Shown one piece after another: positions 54,212 through 62,033 of a DNA stretch of 64,000 nt. Location: assembly GCF_947077765.1 (NCBI RefSeq), contig NZ_CAMTTF010000001.1, positions 780,818 through 844,817 of the forward strand, given 5' to 3'. The translations under genes and the position numbers were made by a program. Position 1 is the stretch's first letter, and each line of letters starts with the position of its first letter. The notes beneath the pieces were generated by a model. That model was given only the letters and a program-made list of their open reading frames with translations, searched no databases and was not told the origin of the DNA. The stretch is from Salinibacter grassmerensis (GTDB taxonomy: Bacteria > Bacteroidota > Rhodothermia > Rhodothermales > Salinibacteraceae).

Positions 54212-54640
54212 ATGGAGTGGCGACAAGACACCGTCCGCCTCGACCCGAAGCCCCGCGGCTTTCACCTCGTCACCGATCAGATCTTGGCGAGGGGGCCTCG
54301 CCTCGACGACCTCCAGACGGGCCTCCTGCACGTCTTTATCCAGCATACCTCCGCCTCCCTTACAATCAACGAGAACGCCGCCCCGGCGGTGCGTGGGGAT
54401 ATGGAGCGCTACTTCGACGAGCTGGTGCCCGAGAACCAGCCCTACTACCAGCATACGGTGGAGGGCCCCGACGACATGCCCGCTCACATCAAGGCGTCGC
54501 TGCTCGACACGAGCCTTTCTGTTCCCCTCCAGGACGGGCAGCCGGCCTTTGGCACCTGGCAGGGCATCTACCTGAACGAGCACCGCGACAATGGCGGCGC
54601 GCGCTCGGTGGTGGTAACGGCCTACGGGGAGACAACGTAG
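54212..54640 (+). CDS. YjbQ family protein (UPF0047)
   Basis: The protein has 142 residues and fits the YjbQ family: LLHVFIQHTSASLTINENA, YFDELVPENQPYYQHTVEGP, and GTWQGIYLNEHRDNGGAR. Conserved His and Glu residues cluster as in a metal-binding active site; some family members show weak thiamine phosphate synthase activity. The ATG at 54212 matches the usual length. It converges with the FAD oxidoreductase gene, 16 bases away. Confidence 0.92.
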   Translation: MEWRQDTVRLDPKPRGFHLVTDQILARGPRLDDLQTGLLHVFIQHTSASLTINENAAPAVRGDMERYFDELVPENQPYYQHTVEGPDDMPAHIKASLLDTSLSVPLQDGQPAFGTWQGIYLNEHRDNGGARSVVVTAYGETT

Positions 54641-54656
54641 CGCCGCAGAGGGCGGG

Positions 54657-56021
54657 TCAGGCGACCGACTCGGCGCGTGGTGCGATTTGTTTGGCCAGCC
54701 GCCGGGCCCGAGCGTAGAGGGCGTGCACGTGGGTGTAGGTGAAGCGGGCGCCCCGGCCCAGCAGGCGGAGATTGTTGAAGCGATCCAGGTACGTTTTCAG
54801 GCGATCGGCCTTGTCGTGGGCGCCGACCTCCAAGATGGGATACGCAAAGGGAAGGGCCTGATGGTCGACCGTGACGACGTCCTCGTCTCCCTCGATGAAC
54901 CCCTGTGCGGCCAGCAGGTCCACCGCGCTGTCCCGAAGGACTTCGTCTGACTGCTCCCACGCCGCGGTGTCCGGGTGGCAGGGGCGTTCGAGAACGACGA
55001 CGGTCTGGTCGTCGGGAGCCATGTCGGGACTGCGGTTTTTCGGCTCGTAGAGGCGGGTGAACGGGACCGATCGCTCGGGAAAGTAGAGGGAGGCATTGGG
55101 GGTGAGGCGCGGACGGTCCAGGCCCAGCACCACGAGGCGGAGGTGGCGGAACTGCATCGATTCGGCCACCGACTGCACCGCATCGGGCGGCGGTGGGTCG
55201 AGCAGGTGGAGCATGCGCGTGAGGGGCAGTGTGCTCACGACCGAGTCCACGTCGGTGCGGGCATCGTCGTTGACCGTGACGTGGCGGATCTGGCGGCCGT
55301 CGTGCGACAGCCGGGTGATGCGGGCGCCGGTACGGATGCGCTCGCGGCCGATGGCGTCGGCGGTGGCCTCGGCGATCTGGCCGTAGCCATGCTTGGGGTA
55401 ATAGAACGAGCCGTCGAGGTGACGCGCTTTCTGGGTTGGGCCGCCGAAGGCCTCGAGAAAGAACGTCTTGAGGTCGAGGCCCTCCAGGCGGTCCCCGGCC
55501 ACACGGGGAGAGAGGGTGGTGGCGTCGGCGCCCCACAGCTTCTCGGTATAATTCAGCAGGAAGTGCCCGGCGAGGGTGGGGCCGTAGCTCTGCAGGGCCA
55601 TCTCCTCAAAGTGATCGGCGTCGTCCGAGATGCGAGGAATGGACAGTTGCTCCCACGCAATCTGGGCGAGGAGGGAGAGGGGAAGCTTCCGCAAGAGGTC
55701 GTACGGGGCGAGCGGAAAGTCGATGCGCCGCCCGCGCCAGCAGATTTGGCTGGGTGCGTCCACGCGGCGGAGGTCGTCGCCCAGGAGGGCCCGCACGTCG
55801 GCGGTCACCGCGTCGTTTTTGTCGTGGAAGCGGTGCGCGCCGGTGTCGTAGCGGAAGGGGCCCATCCGGAGCGTCCGTGCGTTGCCGCCCACCGCGTCCG
55901 CGGCCTCAAACAGGCGCACGTCGAGCCCCTGCCTCCGGGCGTAGAACCCGGTCGCGAGCCCGGCGGGGCCCGCGCCCAGTACGGTCAGTGGTGCCTCGTG
56001 CGGGTCAGTGCTCATAGACAT
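54657..56021 (-). CDS. NAD(P)/FAD-dependent amine-oxidase-like oxidoreductase
   Basis: The protein has 454 residues. The FAD-binding start is LTVLGAGPAGLATGFYARRQ, followed by GGNARTLRMGPFRYDTGAHR. It resembles protoporphyrinogen oxidase and UDP-galactopyranose mutase relatives often found beside glycosyltransferases. The C-terminus has GRGARFTYTHVHALYARARR, the second FAD contact. The start overlaps the 3' end of the upstream glycosyltransferase-like gene by 17 bases, so they are likely cotranscribed. The substrate is unknown, and a role in envelope glycan or polyprenyl chemistry is inferred. Confidence 0.85.
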   Translation of the reverse strand: MSMSTDPHEAPLTVLGAGPAGLATGFYARRQGLDVRLFEAADAVGGNARTLRMGPFRYDTGAHRFHDKNDAVTADVRALLGDDLRRVDAPSQICWRGRRIDFPLAPYDLLRKLPLSLLAQIAWEQLSIPRISDDADHFEEMALQSYGPTLAGHFLLNYTEKLWGADATTLSPRVAGDRLEGLDLKTFFLEAFGGPTQKARHLDGSFYYPKHGYGQIAEATADAIGRERIRTGARITRLSHDGRQIRHVTVNDDARTDVDSVVSTLPLTRMLHLLDPPPPDAVQSVAESMQFRHLRLVVLGLDRPRLTPNASLYFPERSVPFTRLYEPKNRSPDMAPDDQTVVVLERPCHPDTAAWEQSDEVLRDSAVDLLAAQGFIEGDEDVVTVDHQALPFAYPILEVGAHDKADRLKTYLDRFNNLRLLGRGARFTYTHVHALYARARRLAKQIAPRAESVA

Positions 56022-57621
56022 AAACGGTCACCTTGGGCCACATGCGATTGACGTGCGGGTTGTGGTAGAACGTGCGGGTGCGGGTCGGGGCCTGGTCGAT
56101 CAGCGACGCGTAGGTGCCCACCACCAGGGTACGTCCCGCCTCCGTCTCTCGCAGACGGCGGACGTCCGACGAGTCCTCGATCGAGAGAAACCGCGCCCCC
56201 ACCTGCTGGGTCTGGAGGTACGTGTTGACGAGCGGAACGGACGCGACGCGGGTTGGCCTGGAGGTCGTCCGGGCCGTATTTTCGACAAACCCCTTGGCCT
56301 GGGCGATGGCCGACGGATCGCGGTGCTGATCCACGAGCACGAACGTGACCGCGGCGTAGGCCCCGGCGACGGCCAGGACGGCTCCGCGGACGGGCCACGA
56401 GCGGGTCCGCCACCAGGTGGCTGCGCCCGCCGCCAGCACCGGGAGCAGTAGTGCCAGAAGGGGAAGCACGTGCCGGCTCTTGTGCACGACGTTCTGGAAG
56501 AAAAACATCCAGGCGCCGTAGACGGCCGCACACACCACGAGCATCCGCGCGCGTCGACGGCCAACAGCGCCGGTCTGCACCATGCGCCGAAGGCCCGAGA
56601 TGCCCACGCCCAGCACCCCGGTGCCGACGAGGAGTGTGCTCCAGTGACGCCCGGGCCACCAGCCCCCGAGCCCGTCGGCCCACAGGCCCTGTACGGTTCC
56701 GGCGAGACGGCGGCCGAGGTCCGACTCCGTCTGCACCGTGCCCCCGAAGTCCGCAAAGTGGCCGGTGGTCTGGCCCCACGCCACGTCGATCAGGGTCCAC
56801 AGGCCCGTGTCGAGCACCATCGGCACGAGCCACACCCCCACCCCAGCAACGCCCGCCGCGACGAGCCGGATCGGCCGGTCGGAGCGCCACAGCACGAGGA
56901 GGGACGGGACCACGACGAGCGGCAGGTACGAGAGCCGCAGCCCGGCCAGCAGCCCGGCCAGGGCGATGCCCACGAGCGCGGCCCGTCGTCCCGCCCGGCC
57001 CTCCGATTGCCCCGCCCGGCCCTCCGATTGCCCCGCCCGGAGCAGAACCGCCAGCGTCGCTACGGCCCACGCCGTGCCCAAGAAGTCGGGCATGTAGCGG
57101 TTGGCCATCAGCCATAAGAGTGGATTGAGGACGACGACACCGGCCAGCGCTGCCCCTTCAACCGAGCATAGCGGTCGGTCCCACAGACGGAGGAGCGCCC
57201 AAACGAGACCGACGGTCGCAAACCCACCGACCAGCGAAAAGCTGGTGCTAAATGACCCGGTGGGCAGGTAGAACAGCTCCGTCGCTGCCCAGAACACCGG
57301 GTACCCCGGAAAGTGGGGCTGGAGCGCCGCGATGTCGTACTCGTCCGCCACGCTGAGCGCGAAGCGGAGGCTGTCGGGGTCCTCGATGTACGTGATGGTG
57401 GTGGCGAGGCGGCTGCCGATGCAGGCCACGATCAGCGCGCCCCACGCCACGCCGCGCGCCCTCCAGTACCGCCGGAGCATCCGGCGCCAGGACGACGCAT
57501 CGGCAGCAGTCACCGGCGAGGCTGTGTCGCGCGTGCTCACGAGGTCGAACGGGCAAGTTGGGGAATCAGACACCGACGCCCCTCCCCCGCCGGGGCGGAA
57601 GAGGGGCGATCGGTCATGCAT
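56005..57621 (-). CDS. Glycosyltransferase family 39-like membrane protein
   Basis: The protein has 538 residues with about ten membrane helices after a 50-residue cytoplasmic start. The first loop has YIEDPDSLRFALSVADEYD and LQPHFPGYPVFWAATEL, matching the acidic and HPPGYP-like motifs of GT-C (PMT/ArnT-like) transferases that use polyprenyl-phosphate sugars. A 7-residue repeat, AGQSEGR, in the middle stems from a 21-bp DNA repeat. It overlaps the downstream FAD oxidoreductase. ATG at 57621 is taken as the start; a later one is possible. Confidence 0.8.
   Translation of the reverse strand: MHDRSPLFRPGGGGASVSDSPTCPFDLVSTRDTASPVTAADASSWRRMLRRYWRARGVAWGALIVACIGSRLATTITYIEDPDSLRFALSVADEYDIAALQPHFPGYPVFWAATELFYLPTGSFSTSFSLVGGFATVGLVWALLRLWDRPLCSVEGAALAGVVVLNPLLWLMANRYMPDFLGTAWAVATLAVLLRAGQSEGRAGQSEGRAGRRAALVGIALAGLLAGLRLSYLPLVVVPSLLVLWRSDRPIRLVAAGVAGVGVWLVPMVLDTGLWTLIDVAWGQTTGHFADFGGTVQTESDLGRRLAGTVQGLWADGLGGWWPGRHWSTLLVGTGVLGVGISGLRRMVQTGAVGRRRARMLVVCAAVYGAWMFFFQNVVHKSRHVLPLLALLLPVLAAGAATWWRTRSWPVRGAVLAVAGAYAAVTFVLVDQHRDPSAIAQAKGFVENTARTTSRPTRVASVPLVNTYLQTQQVGARFLSIEDSSDVRRLRETEAGRTLVVGTYASLIDQAPTRTRTFYHNPHVNRMWPKVTVYVYEH
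56990..57040. repeat. 21-bp tandem repeat inside the glycosyltransferase gene
   Basis: A 21-bp unit beginning CCCGCCCGGCCC occurs twice in full plus a nine-base partial copy. It encodes repeated QSEGRAG in a cytoplasmic or periplasmic loop. The unit is a multiple of three, so copy-number change would keep the frame. Confidence 0.85.
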
Positions 57622-57660
57622 CACCGGGCACAACCCCGTGTGATCCGTGTGGCGTGCAGA

Positions 57661-58905
57661 CTACCAGGCCGCCACGTTGCTGTCGCTGAAGCTGTAGGCG
57701 TCCTGGAGGATCTGCGTCGCGTCCGCGAGGTCGTTTTCGTATTCCGATACGGTCACCTCTCCGTACGGAGGGGCGTTGCCGACATCCTTGAGGATGTCGT
57801 TCAGCTGCGTGGTGCTCAGCTCGCTGTTGTAGTATTGGAGGCTCCAGGCAAAGGCTTTGGCTTCCCCCCAAGCGCCCTCGTCGATGTCTCCCTGCGCGAT
57901 GGTTTTTCCGTCGTCGAGGCCGCTCAGCGACCCCTCCATCGAGTTGACGTAGTGAATCACGTTGACCGCGACGACCTTCTCCCAGGCGTCGAGGGCCGTC
58001 TGAGCGTGACTAGAGGGATCCTCGTCGTTTTCGATGTCTTCCCGTCCTTCGACGAGTGCATTGAAGGCATCTCGGGCGAAGTCGGGAGACGGACCATCGG
58101 TGTTCGACGCCGCGGTGGAGCGCTCGATGGCGTAGGCGGCCCAGGTGTAAACGTACTCACTCGTCAGGTCAACGGACTCATTGCCGTCAATGTCCTGGGC
58201 CGGCCCGCTGGCCAATCCCTCTCCGCCGCCGCTGTAATCGAGAAACGGCTCAAGGGTGCGCGGGAAGCCGAAGTAGCCGAAGGCCTTGTCCCACTGCTCC
58301 GCCTGGTTCGACGAGACATTGCCATTAGCGAAGTCACTCAGGATCGACGCCCCTTGCCCGTAGATGGGCGTCCCCAGCAGCATCTTCTCGGCAAACTGGC
58401 TCAGGACGATGCCGTTATCGGTCGTGGCGACGTCGTTCGCCCCGGCCTGCTCAAAGTAGAACGTGAGCATGTCGTCCGTTGTAATTGACGACCCCGAGCT
58501 GGGCGAATCGCTACTCTCTAGGTTTGCGCTCTGTAGGAGGTCCGCATCGTTCGTCAGGGAGGAGATGTCAACCCCGCTCGCAATGTCGCCGTAGGTACTC
58601 TGCTGGGCCGAGATGCCAGAGGTCGGGAGCGTCTTGTCGTCGATGGTGCCCGTGTACAGCTCGTCGAGCACGGTCTCCGAGTTGTTAGAGGCATTCCCGA
58701 CCTTAACCCCGAGATCAAACGCCAGTAGATTTGTAACGGTCTCCGCCCCGTAGGTGCTGGACGGATACGCAAACGAATCGGTCTCGTCGACATTGCCACC
58801 GCTTGAGCCGGTGCTGTCGCAGCCCGTCAGGACCAGCCCGAAGGCAAGAAGGGGCAGCAGGAATACGGTCGTGTAGCGAAAAAGGGAACGTTGCATAGGA
58901 GTCAC
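57661..58905 (-). CDS. DUF4856 lipoprotein
   Basis: The protein has 414 residues. A lipoprotein signal with lipobox LVLTGC precedes the DUF4856 domain, recognised from FAYPSSTYGAETVTNLLAF, LSQFAEKMLLGTPIYGQGAS, QAEQWDKAFGYFGFP and ARDAFNALVEGR. DUF4856 proteins occur in Bacteroidota next to TonB receptors and iron-related genes; the function is not established. It lies 81 bases downstream of a FecA-like receptor, separated by a strong hairpin. A start at 58896 is also possible. Confidence 0.88.
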   Translation of the reverse strand: MTPMQRSLFRYTTVFLLPLLAFGLVLTGCDSTGSSGGNVDETDSFAYPSSTYGAETVTNLLAFDLGVKVGNASNNSETVLDELYTGTIDDKTLPTSGISAQQSTYGDIASGVDISSLTNDADLLQSANLESSDSPSSGSSITTDDMLTFYFEQAGANDVATTDNGIVLSQFAEKMLLGTPIYGQGASILSDFANGNVSSNQAEQWDKAFGYFGFPRTLEPFLDYSGGGEGLASGPAQDIDGNESVDLTSEYVYTWAAYAIERSTAASNTDGPSPDFARDAFNALVEGREDIENDEDPSSHAQTALDAWEKVVAVNVIHYVNSMEGSLSGLDDGKTIAQGDIDEGAWGEAKAFAWSLQYYNSELSTTQLNDILKDVGNAPPYGEVTVSEYENDLADATQILQDAYSFSDSNVAAW

Positions 58906-58939
58906 TGCGTTGATGAAAGTGTATCTGTGTGAGGAAGAC

Positions 58940-58970
58940 GCCCCGTCTCTCTGGTTTTGAGAGGCGGGGC
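58940..58970 (-). terminator. Strong hairpin between receptor and DUF4856 genes
   Basis: GCCCCGCCTCTC pairs with GAGAGACGGGGC (minus strand, one G-U pair) around a seven-base loop. The following minus-strand bases, GTCTTCCTC, are a poor U-tract. It may be a partial terminator or an RNA-stability element that sets different levels of the two proteins. Confidence 0.55.
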
Positions 58971-58986
58971 GGTTTTCTGTGTGAAT

Positions 58987-61542
58987 CTAAAAGTCGTATT
59001 GAATCGAGAGATTGACCTGGCGGCGGGCGCCAGGGATGATGCCCGTGCTCAGGTTGGCGCTCGGCTGGCTGGGATTGGAGTGCAGCCGCGAGCCGATGTA
59101 CACGTTGTCCGTCACGTTCTTGGCGGTGAGCTGGACGCTGAGGGCCTCGGAGTACTCGTAGGTGGCCCCGGCGTCGATCACCGTGTGGGCCGGCACAGGG
59201 CCCCGCTCGCCCCGGCTGTTGGTGCTCTCCAGGTTTTCGAGGTCGGTGTAGAAGCGGCCGGTGTAGCTGAGGTCGGTCGACAGGGTGAGTCCGATGTCCG
59301 AAAATGCCTTCGATAGCCCCACCGTGGCGGTGTGGGTGGGAGCCGCCGGCAGTTCGTTGCCACTGATGTCTTCCGCCAAGCCATCGATCGCACTTGAGAT
59401 GACACCCTGCACGACCGACGACTGCAAGTAGGTGTATGACACGTCCAGCGTGGGGAGGGGGCCGGCAAAGACGCCGCCCTTCACGCGGGTTCGGGCTTCC
59501 AGGCCGTAGCTTTCCACCACCCCCAGGTTTTGCTGGAAGCTCGTGCGCCCGCCCACCAGGTTCTCCACGTAGAGGTAAAAGCCAGTGACTTCGAACTGGC
59601 CGGCGTCGGAGCGGCCCCGCACGCCCAGCTCCGAGTTCCAGCTCTTCTCGGCCTTCAGGTCGAATCCACCGTCGCCCGCGCCGGTGGCGCTGGGCGGATC
59701 GAAGCCCACGATGGCGAAGATGGCGCTGGAGGGCGGCGTGTAGCCGCGGTGGACCCCGCCGAAGAGGCGGGCATTGCCCTCCCCGAGCGTGGTGCCCAAG
59801 TCGGTGGTCCCCAGGTTCCAGTTGAAGCCGAGCCGGGGCAGGGGGACCACGCTCGTTTGGTCGCGGTACTGGCTGCCGTTGAGGCGGTTGATCTGAGACT
59901 GCTTGAAGACCTCCAGCCGAAATCCCGGTGAGAGACGAAGCGGGCCCCACTGCACATCCTCCAGTGCGTAGAGGGAGAGCGCCCGTGTCTCGTAGACCGA
60001 GCTGCCGCCGATGATTGTTACGGGGTCGGAGTCGGACACGTCGCCCTGATAGAAAACGCCCTCCCGCACGCCCACCTCGTCGCTGATCTTGCGGTTGTCC
60101 TTGAAGCGTTCCCAGTGCAGGCGACCGCCCAATTCCAGGTCCGCCTCCTGCCCGAGCAGGCTGTGCTGGATGCCCAGCGAATGCTCGACGCCGGTGACGT
60201 AAAAGGTGCGCACGTTGCCGAAGTACGGCTTGTCATTCAGCGTAAGGCCGTCCCTCACGTCGCTGATGCCGACGCGCATGAGCGGCCCCGGCTCGTTCGG
60301 CTCGACCGGCTCGGCGTCTCTGTTTGGGGCCTGGTAGTCCTCCGCGTCTACGAACACGTCCTTCTCCCGCCACCACGGGCGGTGAAAGACGTTGGCGTAG
60401 AGCCGCGTGGTGCCCTGCACGGCGTCGCTGTAGCGGCGGTTGTAAATCGTCCCCAGCGACGCCCGGTAGATCTGGTAGAGGTCGTCGTCCTTGGGGTTGA
60501 AATCCGGGTCGGTGCGGAAGGAATATGGAGTGAGGCCGGTGTAGGTAGCGTTCAGTCGCTCGTAGTTGGCGTTGGTCTTGACGTACAGCGATCGATCGTC
60601 GCCAAGATTTGCCTGCAGCTTGGCGGTGCCGTTGAACTGGCGGAAGTCGTTGTGCTGGCGAAAGCCGTTTCCTCGCTTGAAGAGTAGCTGGACCTGCGGG
60701 CGCACGTCGTCGGTCCCGAAGCCGCCAACCTCCCCGAAGGCGCTGACGTAGCCGTTTGTGCCGGGGGTCAGCTCAAAGGTCCCTCCCGGTGAGCGGCGCT
60801 GTGGGCGGCTGGTGACGTAGTTGATGACGCCGGCCATCGTTTGCGGGCCGTGCCGGATCGTGGAGCTGCCCTTGATGACCTCGATCTCCTCGATGCGCTC
60901 GATGGGCGGGTTGTAGTAGAGCGGGGAGAAAACGTAGGGGGCAGGCTGGATGGGCATCCCATCCTCCATGACGAGTACGCGCTGGGTGCGGCGGGGCTGC
61001 AGGCCGCGGATGCCCACCGACATGCGGGTCTGAGACATGCCGTCGTCGGCCAGACCGTAGACGCCGGGCACATGCTTGAGGGCTGCCTGGGTGCCGATGG
61101 GATCCATCTGACTCAGGGCGGCGGCGTCCACCTTTGAGGCCGCGCCCGGAAGGGCCGTCCGGGTGCTGCGCGTGGAGCCGGTAATCTCGAGCCCCGATAG
61201 CTCCACAGTGGCGCTCGCCAGCTCCACGGTCAGGCGCGTCGTCTGGCCGGCCTGAACCCGCACCGTGCGCGTGGTTGTGACATACCCCACGTGGCGCACC
61301 TGCAGGGTGGTGCGACCGGCCGGCAGGTTGGTGAGCACGAAGCGGCCGTCCGCGTTGGTGACGGTGCCTTGAGGCCGAGCACTCCCGCTGACGCCCACCG
61401 TTGCGTCGGCAAGCGGCCCCCCTGCTTCTGCGGTGACGACGCGGCCTTCTATGCCGCCCGTTGATGCGTCCTGACCAACCGCAGGTCCACTATTTAGACT
61501 AAATACAAAAAAGGAGAGGGCGAGAACGTATTCGACGCGCAT
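58987..61542 (-). CDS. TonB-dependent receptor, FecA-like
   Basis: The protein has 851 residues. A signal peptide (1 to about 24) is followed by a carboxypeptidase-regulatory-like domain (about 30-110, GGIEGRVVTAEAGGPLADAT), a plug (about 125-240, with SVGIRGLQPRRTQRVLVMED and IEEIEVIKGSSTIRHGPQTM) and a barrel ending in NLSIQYDF, whose C-terminal Phe is the outer-membrane signal. The plug is closest to the FecA group for ferric-chelate uptake; the substrate is inferred. A small lipoprotein lies upstream and DUF4856 downstream. ATG at 61542 gives a proper signal peptide. Confidence 0.92.
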   Translation of the reverse strand: MRVEYVLALSFFVFSLNSGPAVGQDASTGGIEGRVVTAEAGGPLADATVGVSGSARPQGTVTNADGRFVLTNLPAGRTTLQVRHVGYVTTTRTVRVQAGQTTRLTVELASATVELSGLEITGSTRSTRTALPGAASKVDAAALSQMDPIGTQAALKHVPGVYGLADDGMSQTRMSVGIRGLQPRRTQRVLVMEDGMPIQPAPYVFSPLYYNPPIERIEEIEVIKGSSTIRHGPQTMAGVINYVTSRPQRRSPGGTFELTPGTNGYVSAFGEVGGFGTDDVRPQVQLLFKRGNGFRQHNDFRQFNGTAKLQANLGDDRSLYVKTNANYERLNATYTGLTPYSFRTDPDFNPKDDDLYQIYRASLGTIYNRRYSDAVQGTTRLYANVFHRPWWREKDVFVDAEDYQAPNRDAEPVEPNEPGPLMRVGISDVRDGLTLNDKPYFGNVRTFYVTGVEHSLGIQHSLLGQEADLELGGRLHWERFKDNRKISDEVGVREGVFYQGDVSDSDPVTIIGGSSVYETRALSLYALEDVQWGPLRLSPGFRLEVFKQSQINRLNGSQYRDQTSVVPLPRLGFNWNLGTTDLGTTLGEGNARLFGGVHRGYTPPSSAIFAIVGFDPPSATGAGDGGFDLKAEKSWNSELGVRGRSDAGQFEVTGFYLYVENLVGGRTSFQQNLGVVESYGLEARTRVKGGVFAGPLPTLDVSYTYLQSSVVQGVISSAIDGLAEDISGNELPAAPTHTATVGLSKAFSDIGLTLSTDLSYTGRFYTDLENLESTNSRGERGPVPAHTVIDAGATYEYSEALSVQLTAKNVTDNVYIGSRLHSNPSQPSANLSTGIIPGARRQVNLSIQYDF
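61491..61505. promoter_or_regulatory. 15-bp palindrome at the receptor gene start
   Basis: TATTTAG-A-CTAAATA is a perfect 7-bp inverted repeat around one central base. It lies about 40 bases inside the receptor gene, within the signal-peptide codons. The half site TATTTAGAC recurs at 61857-61865, 26 bases upstream of the small lipoprotein start at 61831. Such A/T-rich sites suit a metal-dependent repressor, but no regulator is identified. Confidence 0.4.
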
Positions 61543-61591
61543 GCTGCGAGATCTGGTTCTGTATCCGTGCAAGAGGCACCCGCCGCTGGGA

Positions 61592-61831
61592 TTAGAAGCG
61601 GGCCGGGTTGGTTGTCGCGCTATCGGTCCTCGCCGAGGAAGACTGGCTGGAATCCACGGCGGTGGCGGGCGGGGACAGGCGGTCGAGGGCACTGTAGCTG
61701 CCCCCCTCCTCCGGGGTCCCGTCGGACGGGCCCAGGACAGGATCATCCGAACACGCCGGCAGGGTGACGAGCAGAAGAAGCAGCGCCCCGAGTCCTACCG
61801 TCAGAGAACGACGTGTGAACGAATGGCTCAT
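61592..61831 (-). CDS. Small lipoprotein
   Basis: The protein has 79 residues. A lipoprotein signal (LTVGLGALLLLLVTLPAC, lipobox Cys27) is followed by a short, Ser/Thr/Asp-rich, probably disordered mature part. It is the first gene of a likely operon with the FecA-like receptor, 49 bases away. A TATTTAGAC half site and a hairpin lie upstream. No family recognised. Confidence 0.7.
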   Translation of the reverse strand: MSHSFTRRSLTVGLGALLLLLVTLPACSDDPVLGPSDGTPEEGGSYSALDRLSPPATAVDSSQSSSARTDSATTNPARF

Positions 61832-61887
61832 GCGGAGTGCGGAGGTGATTCCTAATTATTTAGACCACTTATAGATAAGAGGGGCTT

Positions 61888-61909
61888 TCTCGACGATCAA
61901 CCGTCGAGA
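61888..61909. repeat. Perfect 8-bp hairpin upstream of the small lipoprotein
   Basis: TCTCGACG and CGTCGAGA pair around a six-base loop, 57 bases upstream of the lipoprotein start and 125 bases after the glgB stop. No U-tract follows on either strand. It may be a weak terminator for glgB or part of the lipoprotein leader. Confidence 0.4.
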
Positions 61910-62033
61910 ATACAGAAGCTGTAAAATTAGAAGAGAGGACAGTCCGCACGTCCCCACGGGCAGCAGAAAGTGTGGAGGGGAGCCCAGGGGGCCTGTCCTC
62001 GCTAGTCGGAAGTGGAGGCGGGCCCGGGGTGGG

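Noticed and set aside
61888-62033. A possible cobalamin riboswitch upstream of the lipoprotein and TonB receptor
   Set aside because: The conserved B12-box and core elements were looked for and not found; only a simple hairpin is present.
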